Below, piece after piece: positions 27,891 to 35,762 of a stretch of 64,000 nt of DNA (its first letter is position 1; every line of letters starts with the position of its first letter). This DNA is from CAWEHU01 sp963808965 (GTDB taxonomy: Bacteria; Pseudomonadota; Alphaproteobacteria; Acetobacterales; Acetobacteraceae). The position numbers and the translations under genes were made by a program. The DNA is taken from positions 1-64,000 of the forward strand of contig CAWEHU010000015.1 in assembly GCA_963808965.1 (NCBI GenBank), in the 5' to 3' direction. A model generated the notes under the pieces. It was not told the origin of the DNA. It searched no databases and was given only the letters and a program-made list of their open reading frames with translations.

Positions 27891-29195
27891 TCAGAAGCCT
27901 ATGACGGCATCCGCGGCCAGGGTGACTTGATTGCGGCTCGTAAAATCGACGAAGGCTTTCGTGTTGGTGAGCGTCCGGTCGTAACGGATCTCCGGACGGA
28001 TCATGAAGCTGGCGACGTGGTCCGAGACCCAAGGCAGTGTCGGCTTGTAGGTAAGGCCGAGCGTGAACTCGCTGTAGGTGGCTGGCCCGGCCCCGAGGAC
28101 CGTTGCCGGAAAGCCCAACTGGGCATTGATGAAACCATGATTGCCGGGGAAGGCCGCCACGAAGAAGCCCTTCTCGTCGCGATATATCTCCGCCCGCGCG
28201 TTGAGCGTGACAGCATCGTTGAGCGCGTAGGAAACGTATTGGGCAGCCCCGTAGGCGTTGGCGGCGAAGTTCGAGTTGTTGATCAGGTTGAGCTCGGTCG
28301 TGAATGCGAGCTTGTCCGTTGCCTTGTAGGTTATGACGATATCGTTCTCACTTCTCCAACAGCAGTTCGCCTTCGGGACGGTGCGGGTCGGATTTTCCGG
28401 GCCGAAATGCGACAAGGCGAGAATGGTCAGCTTGCTGTCGAGCAGCGTGAGGTTAACGCCTGCGAGTCCGGCGACCGCTCCGTTGTTGTCGCCTGCTCCG
28501 AAGGTGGTGTTCATCCCGGTATCCACCCCGCCATACACGTCTAATATCGGGTTGACGTGCGTGACCGCGATGGCGCCCGTGTGGACATACGGCAGGCCGA
28601 AGTTGAAGATGTAGGAGTGTGAGTAGAAGGGATTGGTCGAAGGGTCGATTGTCTCGTAGCCGAGCGGGGTCGGGTACTGGCCGACCTTCAGGTCGATGCC
28701 TCCCGCCGTCAGCCAAGGCAGATGCGCCTGAACGTTGGCATTGATGAATGCGAGCTGATTCCGGCTGGCGAAAGTCGAGTTCAGCTCGCCCATGAACTGA
28801 ACGTAGCGCGCATCGGATCCGTAGAGCGCCTGGATCTGAAACCCGAAATCATAGCCAGTCGCCTTAGGATCGGGCAGTCGCTGCACCGACAGCAGAACCT
28901 GGTTCAGCAAAACCTGATTCGACTTGTCGGTGAACAACTGCCCGAAGTTGAGCCCGTTCTGCGGGGAGTATGGGTTGATGGTCGCGCCGACATCGAATTG
29001 CGCGCCGAGTTTGATCGAGCTGAACCAGGAGCTCGGTGGAGGCGGCGTTTCCGGCCCAGGGGAGGCGGGCTTGCCGGTTTCGGGCTGCACCGGTTCAGGC
29101 GCCGTGGCCTGAGCGAAAGCTGGTTCAGTCAAAGCAGCTGCGATCAAGGCGCTCAGCAGCCAGGGCGAAGCCTGGCTCGCTCGTAAACGTCGCAT
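27891..29195 (-). CDS. BBP2-type outer-membrane beta-barrel protein
   Basis: A 434-residue exported protein with signal peptide ending EPAFAQA and a Pro-rich linker (residues 30-55). The remainder alternates beta-strands and turns with aromatic girdles, ending in F (DAVIGF) as outer-membrane proteins do. LKVGQYPTPLGYETIDP and FYSHSYIFNFGLPYVHTGA match the putative beta-barrel porin-2 family. It lies directly after amtB on the same strand, 87 bases downstream and beyond a hairpin. The position suggests a nitrogen-status-controlled porin, possibly for ammonium or small amines; the substrate is inferred from context only. Confidence 0.8.
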   Translation of the reverse strand: MRRLRASQASPWLLSALIAAALTEPAFAQATAPEPVQPETGKPASPGPETPPPPSSWFSSIKLGAQFDVGATINPYSPQNGLNFGQLFTDKSNQVLLNQVLLSVQRLPDPKATGYDFGFQIQALYGSDARYVQFMGELNSTFASRNQLAFINANVQAHLPWLTAGGIDLKVGQYPTPLGYETIDPSTNPFYSHSYIFNFGLPYVHTGAIAVTHVNPILDVYGGVDTGMNTTFGAGDNNGAVAGLAGVNLTLLDSKLTILALSHFGPENPTRTVPKANCCWRSENDIVITYKATDKLAFTTELNLINNSNFAANAYGAAQYVSYALNDAVTLNARAEIYRDEKGFFVAAFPGNHGFINAQLGFPATVLGAGPATYSEFTLGLTYKPTLPWVSDHVASFMIRPEIRYDRTLTNTKAFVDFTSRNQVTLAADAVIGF

Positions 29196-29242
29196 GAGTT
29201 GATCTCCAGATTTCTTCTTTGAGGCGGTGCTTGGAGAAGCAC

Positions 29243-29277
29243 GGGGGAGGGCTCCCCGAGAAAGCGAGCCCTCTCCC
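29243..29277 (-). terminator. hairpin between amtB and the porin gene
   Basis: A 12-bp stem (GGGGGAGGGCTC with GAGCCCTCTCCC, one G-T pair) encloses an 11-base loop, six bases after the amtB stop. There is no T run after it on the minus strand, so it may be a partial terminator or an mRNA-stabilising hairpin between amtB and the porin gene. Confidence 0.55.
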
Positions 29278-29282
29278 GAATG

Positions 29283-30650
29283 TCAGAACACCTGTTCGCC
29301 GTGCAGCACGATATCGAGGCCCTCGCGCTCCTCCTCGGTGTCGACCCTGAGGCCGACCAGCGCTTTGGTCACCATGAGAATGATCAGGGTCATCACGCCG
29401 CTGTAGACGAGCGTGACCCCCACGGCGATGCACTGCATCTCGAACTGCGCGAGTCCGCCGATGTTTACGCCATCCGGATGGTCCGCTGTCGCCGAGAGCG
29501 GCCCGTAGGCGAAAACACCGGTCAGCAGGGCACCGATCATACCGCCCACGCCGTGCACGCCGAAGGCGTCCAGGCTGTCGTCATAGCCAAGCATGTGTTT
29601 CAGGCTGGTCGCTGACCAGAAGCAGACCACACCCGCGACGATGCCGATGATCAGTGCGGGACCAGGCAGCACGAAACCGGAAGCCGGCGTGATCGCCACC
29701 AGCCCGGCTACCGCGCCGGAGATCGCGCCGAGCACGGAGGGCTTACCCTTGGCCGCCCACTCCGCGAAAGCCCAGGCCAGCGCCGCGGCGGCCGTGGCGA
29801 TCTGCGTCACGGTCATGGCCATACCCGCACGCCCGCCGGCGCCGACCGCCGATCCTGCATTGAAGCCGAACCAGCCCACCCAGAGCAGCGACGCGCCGAT
29901 CACGGCATAGGCGAGGTTATACGGAGCCATGTTGTCCTGGCCGTACCCCACCCGCCGGCCGAGCACGAGGGCGCATACAAGGCCAGCAATGCCGGCATTG
30001 ATATGGACGACCGTGCCGCCGGCGAAATCCGCGGCACCCGGAAGCCCGAACACGCCGGAGCCGACCCAGCCAGTCGGACTCCAAACCCAATGAGCGATCG
30101 GCGAGTAGACGAAGAGCGACCAGAGGACCATGAAGATCACCAGCGCCGAGAACTTCATGCGATCGGCGAACGCGCCGGTGATCAGCGCCGGGGTAATGAT
30201 CGCGAACGTCATCTGAAACATCATGTAGACGGTTTCAGGAATCGTGGTGGGCACCGGGGAGTCCGTCCCGGCGCCCAGTGTAAAGGGCTTGTCCCAGGCA
30301 TCGCCGATGCCTTGCAGCAGCAGCCGTGACAGGTCGCCCACGTAAGCATTGCCGTTTGTGAAGGCGAGCGAGTAGCCCGCGACCATCCAGACGATCGTCA
30401 CCAGGCAGCAGATCGTGAATGACTGCATCATGGTGGCGAGCACGTTTTTCTTGCGCACCATGCCCGCGTAGAACAGGGCAAGACCCGGAACCGTCATCAG
30501 CAGCACGAGCGCGGTGCTGGAGAGCATCCAGGCCGTATCGCCGGTATCGATCTTGGCCGGGGCATCCTCGGCGAATGCGGGCGATGCGGCCACGACAATG
30601 GCCAGCAACGCCGTCAGTCCCCATGAGAAGCGGGGGCGGTTCATTTTCAT
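29283..30650 (-). CDS. amtB: ammonium transporter AmtB
   Basis: A 455-residue channel. The signal peptide (ending ASPAFAED) and 11 hydrophobic helices match bacterial AmtB. Family motifs are DTAWMLSSTALVLLMTVPGL, LFYAGMVRKKNVLATMMQS, GGTVVHINAGIAGLVCALVL (with the first pore His), WVGWFGFNAGSA and DDSLDAFGVHGVGGMIGALL (with the second pore His). It conducts ammonium/ammonia and is blocked by GlnK. It is 23 bases downstream of glnK, the normal glnK-amtB pair. Confidence 0.95.
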   Translation of the reverse strand: MKMNRPRFSWGLTALLAIVVAASPAFAEDAPAKIDTGDTAWMLSSTALVLLMTVPGLALFYAGMVRKKNVLATMMQSFTICCLVTIVWMVAGYSLAFTNGNAYVGDLSRLLLQGIGDAWDKPFTLGAGTDSPVPTTIPETVYMMFQMTFAIITPALITGAFADRMKFSALVIFMVLWSLFVYSPIAHWVWSPTGWVGSGVFGLPGAADFAGGTVVHINAGIAGLVCALVLGRRVGYGQDNMAPYNLAYAVIGASLLWVGWFGFNAGSAVGAGGRAGMAMTVTQIATAAAALAWAFAEWAAKGKPSVLGAISGAVAGLVAITPASGFVLPGPALIIGIVAGVVCFWSATSLKHMLGYDDSLDAFGVHGVGGMIGALLTGVFAYGPLSATADHPDGVNIGGLAQFEMQCIAVGVTLVYSGVMTLIILMVTKALVGLRVDTEEEREGLDIVLHGEQVF

Positions 30651-30673
30651 TTTCTCTCTTCCTCGCAGCAGAT

Positions 30674-31012
30674 TCAGAGTGCTTCGGCGTTGATCTCGCC
30701 GGTGCGGATACGGATGGCGCGCTCGATATCGGTCACGAAAATCTTTCCGTCTCCGATCTTGCCGGTGTGCGCCGCATGCGTAATTGCCTCGACCACTTGT
30801 TCGGCGAGGCTGTCCGGGACGGCTACCTCGATCTTCACCTTCGGGAGGAAGCTGACGTGGTATTCCGCGCCTCGATAAATTTCCGTCTGCCCCTTCTGCC
30901 GGCCGAAGCCCTTCACCTCCGAGACGGTGAGGCCCTGTACGCCGAGTGGTGTGAGCGCCTCTCGCACGTCGTCCAGCTTGAAGGGCTTGATGATGGCGAT
31001 GATGAGCTTCAT
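30674..31012 (-). CDS. glnK: nitrogen regulatory protein P-II, GlnK
   Basis: A 112-residue P-II protein. The T-loop contains the uridylylated Tyr51 in TEIYRGAEYHV. The C-terminal signature is GKIGDGKIFVTDIERAIRIR. It binds ATP, ADP and 2-oxoglutarate and controls the ammonium channel. The gene precedes amtB, which identifies it as GlnK rather than GlnB. A sigma-54-like promoter lies about 66 bases upstream of its ATG. Confidence 0.93.
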   Translation of the reverse strand: MKLIIAIIKPFKLDDVREALTPLGVQGLTVSEVKGFGRQKGQTEIYRGAEYHVSFLPKVKIEVAVPDSLAEQVVEAITHAAHTGKIGDGKIFVTDIERAIRIRTGEINAEAL

Positions 31013-31077
31013 GTCGCTGCCCTGTTCTTACGGTTCATTGGTCGCGCCGCCGTGAGCGGCCTGCCACACCGGGCTAA

Positions 31078-31092
31078 TCAAGAATCGTGCCG
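31078..31092 (-). promoter_or_regulatory. candidate sigma-54 promoter of glnK-amtB
   Basis: On the minus strand the sequence is CGGCAC GATTC TTGA, to be compared with TGGCAC-N5-TTGC. The -24 GG is present; the -12 GC is GA here. Spacing is exact, and the site is about 66 bases upstream of the glnK start. Sigma-54/NtrC control of glnK-amtB is well known in alphaproteobacteria, which supports the assignment despite the imperfect -12 element. Confidence 0.4.
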
Positions 31093-31208
31093 GACACCGG
31101 AAAGGACTGAATTCCCTGGGCGGGTGCCCAGCGGGAGCAGGATTCGCGCTTCGAGGTCGTTTGGGAAATTCGAGGCGTGCTGAGATCGCACAGAAGCCGG
31201 GCAGGTGC

Positions 31209-31667
31209 CTATATTTTGGTCGGCTCAGTAAGGAGAGCGGAAGCAGGTCTCTTCACTGTCAGCCGCCAGTCGGTACGCGCGTCGAACGCGATTTCAGGAT
31301 GCCGACACTCCGGCGAAGGGTGTCCTCCGCCCGTGTGACCGCCTCCGCCATTGTGTCGCCGGCCCGCGGCCGCCAGGGCCTGTGCGGATGATCTCGGCGA
31401 GGTCTGGTGCTGCATCGACTCGGACGCGACCACCGCCAGCGACCCCAGCGTGGCGACCACATCATGCGGGAGGCGATCGTCATAGACGATTGGGGCGTGG
31501 TCCTCGGGAGACGCACCCTGCTCCGACCACCGCGCGAGTATGTCGCGTAGCGCCTCCTCGTCCGCGCATCCTCCGAAGATTCCGCCGGGTTGGTTTCGCT
31601 GCTCCTCGAAATCCCTGAGTGAAAGAGCGCCCCGCCAGTTTCCCAGGCGAGGCGCCCTGTCGTGCAA
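31209..31667 (-). CDS. hypothetical protein between glnA and glnK (weak)
   Basis: A 152-codon frame in the 690-base space between glnA and glnK. The first half has plausible protein composition (LRDFEEQRNQPGGIFGGCAD, ALRDILARWSEQGASPEDHA, VYDDRLPHDVVATLGSLAVV). The second half is Gly/His/Arg-rich and low in structure. I recognise no family and see no ribosome site. The rest of the gap contains the glnK promoter candidate and nothing else I can identify. Confidence 0.3.
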   Translation of the reverse strand: MHDRAPRLGNWRGALSLRDFEEQRNQPGGIFGGCADEEALRDILARWSEQGASPEDHAPIVYDDRLPHDVVATLGSLAVVASESMQHQTSPRSSAQALAAAGRRHNGGGGHTGGGHPSPECRHPEIAFDARTDWRLTVKRPASALLTEPTKI

Positions 31668-31704
31668 GCGCGGGAGATCGGCGCCGTCGGGCGCCGGACC
31701 GGTG

Positions 31705-33138
31705 TCAGACGGAGTAGTACATCTCGAACTCGACCGGGTGGGGCGTGTGCTCGAACTTGTAGACCTCGTTCCACTTGAGTTCGGTGTAGCTCTCGATCTG
31801 GTCCGTGCTGAACACGTCGCCCGCGAGGAGGAATTCGTGGTCGGCCTCTATGGCGGCGAGCGCCTCGCGAAGGCTGCCGCAAACCGTTGGGATGCCTTTC
31901 AGCTCATCGGGCGGGAGATCGTACAGATCCTTGTCCATCGGATCGCCGGGATGGATCTTGTTCTTGATGCCGTCCAGCCCGGCCATCAGCATCGCGCTGA
32001 ACGCGAGATACGGATTAGCGCAGGGATCCGGGAACCGCACTTCGACGCGCTTCGCCTTCGGGTTCGTGGCGTAGGGTATGCGGCACGAGGCGGAGCGATT
32101 GCGTGCGGAGTAGGCCAGCAGCACCGGCGCTTCGAAGCCCGGTATCAGCCGCTTGTAGCTGTTGGTCGCCGGGTTGGTGAAGATGTTCAGCGCCTTGGCG
32201 TGCTTGATGATTCCGCCGATGTAGTAAAGGGCGGTTTCGGACAGATCCGCGTAGCCGTTGCCGGCAAACACCGGCCGTCCGCCTTTCCAGATCGACTGAT
32301 GCACATGCATCCCGGAGCCGTTGTCTCCGTAGATCGGCTTCGGCATGAACGTGGCCGTCTTGCCGTAGCTGTGCGCGACATTGTGGATGCAGTACTTGTA
32401 GATTTGCAGATGGTCGGCGACGCGCACCATCGGGCCGAACTTCATGCCGAGTTCGTGCTGCGACTGTGCCACCTCGTGGTGATGTTTCTCGATCACCACG
32501 CCCATCTCGCCCATGGTCGACAGCATTTCCGCCCGAAGGTCGCTTTCGCTGTCCACCGGCGGGACGGGGAAGTAGCCGCCCTTCACGGTCGGGCGGTGGC
32601 CCATGTTTCCTTCCGGATAGTCCTTCAGCGAAGCCTGCGGACCTTCCATGCTGTCGAGTTGATAGATGCCGTAATTGGGGCCGGTGCCGAACTTCACGCT
32701 ATCGAAGATGAAGAACTCGGCTTCGGGGCCGAAGAACACGGCGTCGCCGATGCCGGAGGCCGCCATGTACTGCTCGGCCTTCTTCGCCGTGCTGCGCGGG
32801 TCGCGGTTGTAGGGCTGCCCCGTCGAAGGCTCGATGATGTCGCAGAACAGGATGAGGCTGGGCTTGGCGGCGAACGGGTCCATCACCGCAGTCTCCGCGT
32901 CCGGCATGAGGATCATGTCGGACTCGTTGATCGCCTTCCAGCCGGCGATCGAGGAGCCGTCGAACATGATGCCGTCGCGAAAAGCCTCCTCGTCCATCGT
33001 CGATACGTGTTGGGCGGTGTGCTGCCACTTGCCGCGCGGATCGGTGAACCGGAGATCCACATACTCCACGGAATGCTCGCTCAGCATCTCCATGACTTTG
33101 CCCACGCCGTTGGCGCCGCCTGCGGGCTTCTTCGACAT
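31705..33138 (-). CDS. glnA: glutamine synthetase, type I
   Basis: A 477-residue enzyme that makes glutamine from glutamate, ammonia and ATP. Landmarks are MFDGSSIAGWKAINESDMIL, the metal/ATP site FFGPEAEFFIFDS, KGGYFPVPPVDS, MGVVIEKHHHEVAQSQHELG, NGSGMHVHQSIWK and the glutamate site RNRSASCRIPY. The adenylylation site is Tyr406 in MDKDLYDLPP, which marks the GSI-beta type regulated by GlnE. It lies downstream of glnB, separated by 168 bases with an intrinsic terminator. Confidence 0.96.
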   Translation of the reverse strand: MSKKPAGGANGVGKVMEMLSEHSVEYVDLRFTDPRGKWQHTAQHVSTMDEEAFRDGIMFDGSSIAGWKAINESDMILMPDAETAVMDPFAAKPSLILFCDIIEPSTGQPYNRDPRSTAKKAEQYMAASGIGDAVFFGPEAEFFIFDSVKFGTGPNYGIYQLDSMEGPQASLKDYPEGNMGHRPTVKGGYFPVPPVDSESDLRAEMLSTMGEMGVVIEKHHHEVAQSQHELGMKFGPMVRVADHLQIYKYCIHNVAHSYGKTATFMPKPIYGDNGSGMHVHQSIWKGGRPVFAGNGYADLSETALYYIGGIIKHAKALNIFTNPATNSYKRLIPGFEAPVLLAYSARNRSASCRIPYATNPKAKRVEVRFPDPCANPYLAFSAMLMAGLDGIKNKIHPGDPMDKDLYDLPPDELKGIPTVCGSLREALAAIEADHEFLLAGDVFSTDQIESYTELKWNEVYKFEHTPHPVEFEMYYSV

Positions 33139-33225
33139 CGCTCGGTTCTATCCCTCTCGTGATCTGTCGCGGATGCGTTGGCCCGGAGGCCTCGTCTACG
33201 CCCCGGGTCGGCCGGGTCGCGTCAG

Positions 33226-33251
33226 GAAAAGGAGCCGCCCCGCGCGGCTCC
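33226..33251 (-). terminator. intrinsic terminator/attenuator between glnB and glnA
   Basis: On the minus strand an 8-bp stem (GGAGCCGC/GCGGCTCC) with a five-base loop is followed by TTTTCCTG. It lies 56 bases after the glnB stop. It probably ends part of the glnB transcripts, so glnA would be expressed from read-through and perhaps its own promoter in the remaining 87 bases. Confidence 0.65.
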
Positions 33252-33306
33252 CGATGGACGGCCGTTTAGTCGTTTCCGCCGCCGGCCGGAAGCGGCTTTG
33301 TGCTGC

Positions 33307-33645
33307 CTAGATCGCGTCCTCGCCCCGCTCGCCGGTGCGGATACGGATCACCTCCTCGACCGTGGAGATGAAGATCTTGCCATCGCCGATCCGACCCGTG
33401 CGCGCCGCGTTCACGATCGCTTCCACGGCCCGTTCGGCGAGATTCTCGTCGCAGACAAGCTCGATCTTCACTTTCGGAAGGAAGTCGACGACATATTCGG
33501 CGCCCCGATAAAGCTCGGTATGGCCCTTCTGGCGGCCGAATCCCTTAGCCTCCACCACCGTGATTCCCTGCAATCCAACCTCGTGCAGAGCTTCTTTCAC
33601 CTCATCCAGTTTGAACGGCTTGATCACCGCCTCGATCTTCTTCAT
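33307..33645 (-). CDS. glnB: nitrogen regulatory protein P-II, GlnB
   Basis: A 112-residue P-II protein starting MKKIEAVIKPFKLDEVKEAL. Tyr51 of the T-loop is in TELYRGAEYVV. The C-terminal signature is RIGDGKIFISTVEEVIRIR. The position ahead of glnA marks it as GlnB, the 2-oxoglutarate/glutamine sensor that controls GlnE and NtrB. A well-matched sigma-54 promoter lies about 88 bases upstream of the start. Confidence 0.95.
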   Translation of the reverse strand: MKKIEAVIKPFKLDEVKEALHEVGLQGITVVEAKGFGRQKGHTELYRGAEYVVDFLPKVKIELVCDENLAERAVEAIVNAARTGRIGDGKIFISTVEEVIRIRTGERGEDAI

Positions 33646-33732
33646 GCGCGTTCAAGAACCCGGCGAACCGGGCCTCCTCCCTCGATTGCCTGCCCTGGTC
33701 GCCTGATGCTTATTCGGCAGCGGCCGAGGTTT

Positions 33733-33747
33733 GCATGCGGCGTGCCA
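33733..33747 (-). promoter_or_regulatory. sigma-54 (RpoN) promoter of glnB-glnA
   Basis: On the minus strand the sequence is TGGCAC GCCGC ATGC, matching TGGCAC-N5-TTGC at nine of ten fixed positions, with both invariant -24 GG and -12 GC and exact spacing. It lies 88 bases upstream of the glnB ATG on the correct strand. glnBA is a classic NtrC/RpoN target in alphaproteobacteria. I did not identify NtrC half-sites by eye. Confidence 0.65.
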
Positions 33748-33936
33748 CCCCGCAATCCGCGGAGCGCGCGCCTCTGCCGCTCAAAGCGGGCTGCGCCTGT
33801 GGATAGAATTGCGGCTGCCGACGCCTGTTTATTGGGCATTCTGCGCTTGGCCGATTGTTGAACGCCCAAGCGACCCGCCGCATATTCCGCCGCCCCGCCC
33901 AGCGCCGCCCGGGCGCGTCAAGGAGATCGAACCGAC

Positions 33937-35127
33937 GTGAAGACCGTGAACTCCCTGCTCGCCGCGACCGGCACGACCATCTTTACGGTAATGTCGGCGC
34001 TGGCCGCTCGGCACCAGGCGATCAATCTCGGACAGGGCTTCCCGGATACGGACGGGCCGGCCGATATGGTGAAGGCCGCGGCGGACGCGCTCCAGGACGG
34101 GCGCAACCAGTATCCGCCGATGACCGGCGTCGCGGAACTGCGCGAAGCCGTGGCGGCCGCCAACGATCGCTTCTACGGTCTTTCGGTCGATCCGGCGACC
34201 GAGGTCGTGATCACCTCCGGCGCCACCGAGGCGATCACCGCCTGTCTCATGGCGGTGATCGATCCGGGCGATGAGGTGGTGCTCATCGAGCCGCTCTACG
34301 ACACCTACCTGCCCGTCGTGCGGCTGCTCGGCGCGGTGCCGCGTCTTGTCCGGCTGTCGTCACCAGGCTGGGAGTTGCCGCGCTCCGAACTGGCGGCCGC
34401 CTTCGGCCCGAAGACCAAGGCGCTCCTGCTCAACACGCCCATGAACCCGACCGGCAAGGTTTTCACCGCCGCCGAACTCGCCTTCCTTGCCGATCTGCTC
34501 CAGAGGCATGACGCCTACGCGATCTGCGACGAAGTCTATGAGCACCTCACGTTCGACGGTTGGCGACACGTGCCGCTGATGTCCCTGCCGGGGATGAAGG
34601 ACCGCACCATGCGGATCGGCAGCGCGGGCAAGACTTTCTCGCTTACGGGCTGGAAGGTCGGTTACGTCACGGCCCCGGCCACGCTCGCGGCGGTGGTCGC
34701 GAAGGCCCATCAGAATCTCACCTTCACCACGCCGCCGAACTTGCAGCGGGCGGTCGCATTGGGGCTCCGGAAGGACGACGCCTATTTCGTCGCCCTCGCC
34801 ACGGACTTGCAGGCCAAGCGCGACCGACTCGCCGACGGCCTCGCCGGGCTTGGGATGAAAGTGCTGCCGACGATGGGCAGCTACTTCGTGACCGCGGATT
34901 TCGCCCCGCTTGGGTTCGCCGGGGACGACGTGGCTTTTTGTTGCTACATAACCGAGCAGGCGGGGGTAGCCGCCATTCCGGTTTCCGCTTTCTATCAATC
35001 CGAACCGCCCCGTCGTTACGCGCGCTTCGCTTTCTGCAAGCGTGCGGAGGTGCTGGATGAGGCGATTTTCCGGCTCGCAAGTCACTTCGGCGCACGCGCG
35101 GAGCGCAGATTGACGGCGGTTGGCTGA
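33937..35127 (+). CDS. PLP-dependent aminotransferase, class I/II
   Basis: A 396-residue fold-type I aminotransferase. It has the N-terminal INLGQGFPDTDGPADMVKAA and QYPPMTGVAELREAVA, the PLP-phosphate region TSGATEAITACLMAVIDPGD, LLNTPMNPTGKVFT, DEVYEHLTFDG and the Schiff-base Lys in GSAGKTFSLTGWKVGY. The pattern fits the YbdL/kynurenine aminotransferase-like branch acting on methionine or aromatic amino acids; an N-succinyl-diaminopimelate aminotransferase (DapC) is another possibility. GTG 33937 has AAGGAG at good distance. Divergent from glnB. Confidence 0.85.
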   Translation: MKTVNSLLAATGTTIFTVMSALAARHQAINLGQGFPDTDGPADMVKAAADALQDGRNQYPPMTGVAELREAVAAANDRFYGLSVDPATEVVITSGATEAITACLMAVIDPGDEVVLIEPLYDTYLPVVRLLGAVPRLVRLSSPGWELPRSELAAAFGPKTKALLLNTPMNPTGKVFTAAELAFLADLLQRHDAYAICDEVYEHLTFDGWRHVPLMSLPGMKDRTMRIGSAGKTFSLTGWKVGYVTAPATLAAVVAKAHQNLTFTTPPNLQRAVALGLRKDDAYFVALATDLQAKRDRLADGLAGLGMKVLPTMGSYFVTADFAPLGFAGDDVAFCCYITEQAGVAAIPVSAFYQSEPPRRYARFAFCKRAEVLDEAIFRLASHFGARAERRLTAVG

Positions 35128-35154
35128 TCGTCCTACACGCCGCCCTGCTGGCAT

Positions 35155-35231
35155 GGCGGGCGTAGCTCAGTTGGTAGAGCGCCAGGTTGTGGTCTTGGAT
35201 GCCGTGGGTTCGAATCCCATCGCTCGCCCCA
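35155..35231 (+). tRNA. tRNA-His (GUG)
   Basis: A complete 77-base tRNA with encoded CCA. The extra G-1 opposite C73, the histidine identity mark, is present. The acceptor stem is GCGGGCG/CGCTCGC with one G-T pair. D arm is AGCTCAGTTGGTAGAGCG type, anticodon stem CCAGG/CTTGG, loop TTGTGGT with anticodon GTG, T arm GTGGG TTCGAAT CCCAT. Confidence 0.97.
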
Positions 35232-35307
35232 GCTGGAGCGAACCCATCACCCCGCGCTCACGATCCCGTGATTGCGCCGCGACGGAAAACCCGGCATCGT
35301 TCCGCAA

Positions 35308-35712
35308 ATGAGATGGGCAGCAATCGGGGCGCTGATCCTTGCGTCCTCCGGCGCGACCTGGGCGGTGGAGCGCGGCAACCCCTTGGAGGGGTTGTGGCTT
35401 ACGCAAGACGGGGGCGGGGTCATTCGCATCTCGCCCTGTGAAACCGGGCTCTGCGGCTGGATCGCCGGGCTCGACCTCGAGCCGGGTGAGGCGCCGCAAC
35501 GCGATCCGCAGGGCCGCTCTCAGTGCGGCTTTCCGCTGATCGGGGGACTCCAGCAGACCGCGCGCAACGAGTGGCGGGGCGGAATAACCAATCCGCGCGA
35601 CGGCAGAACTTATGATGCGCGCCTGTCGCTCGATGAAAGCGGACGGCTCAATCTGCGAGGCTACTTGCTCGTTCCTCTCTTCGGCTCGAACTTAGACTTG
35701 GACCCGCTATAG
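35308..35712 (+). CDS. DUF2147 exported protein, C-terminus altered
   Basis: A 134-residue protein with signal peptide (MRWAAIGALILASSGATWAV). The DUF2147 body is clear: PLEGLWLTQDGGGVIRISPC, GLCGWIAGLD, QCGFPLIGGL and ITNPRDGRTYDARLSLDE, then LRGYLLVPLFG. The family normally ends with a TWTR-type motif. Here the annotated frame ends GSNLDLDPL, while the +1 frame encodes T-W-T-R beyond an amber codon. So the C-terminus is either truly changed or damaged by a sequence error near 35683. The family function is unknown. It starts 77 bases after tRNA-His. Confidence 0.75.
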   Translation: MRWAAIGALILASSGATWAVERGNPLEGLWLTQDGGGVIRISPCETGLCGWIAGLDLEPGEAPQRDPQGRSQCGFPLIGGLQQTARNEWRGGITNPRDGRTYDARLSLDESGRLNLRGYLLVPLFGSNLDLDPL

Positions 35713-35762
35713 CGGCAGCGTGACCCCCGATTGCCGGATGGTCTCTCGCTAAACCGCCTCGG

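Noticed and set aside
27840..28544. plus-strand frame opposite the porin gene
   Set aside because: It runs through the hairpin between dodecin and porin and has no protein-family features.
31540..33162. 540-codon plus-strand open frame opposite glnA
   Set aside because: It is the antisense shadow of a highly conserved glutamine synthetase. Its protein has the His/Arg/Val-rich character of a reverse-frame translation in high-GC DNA.
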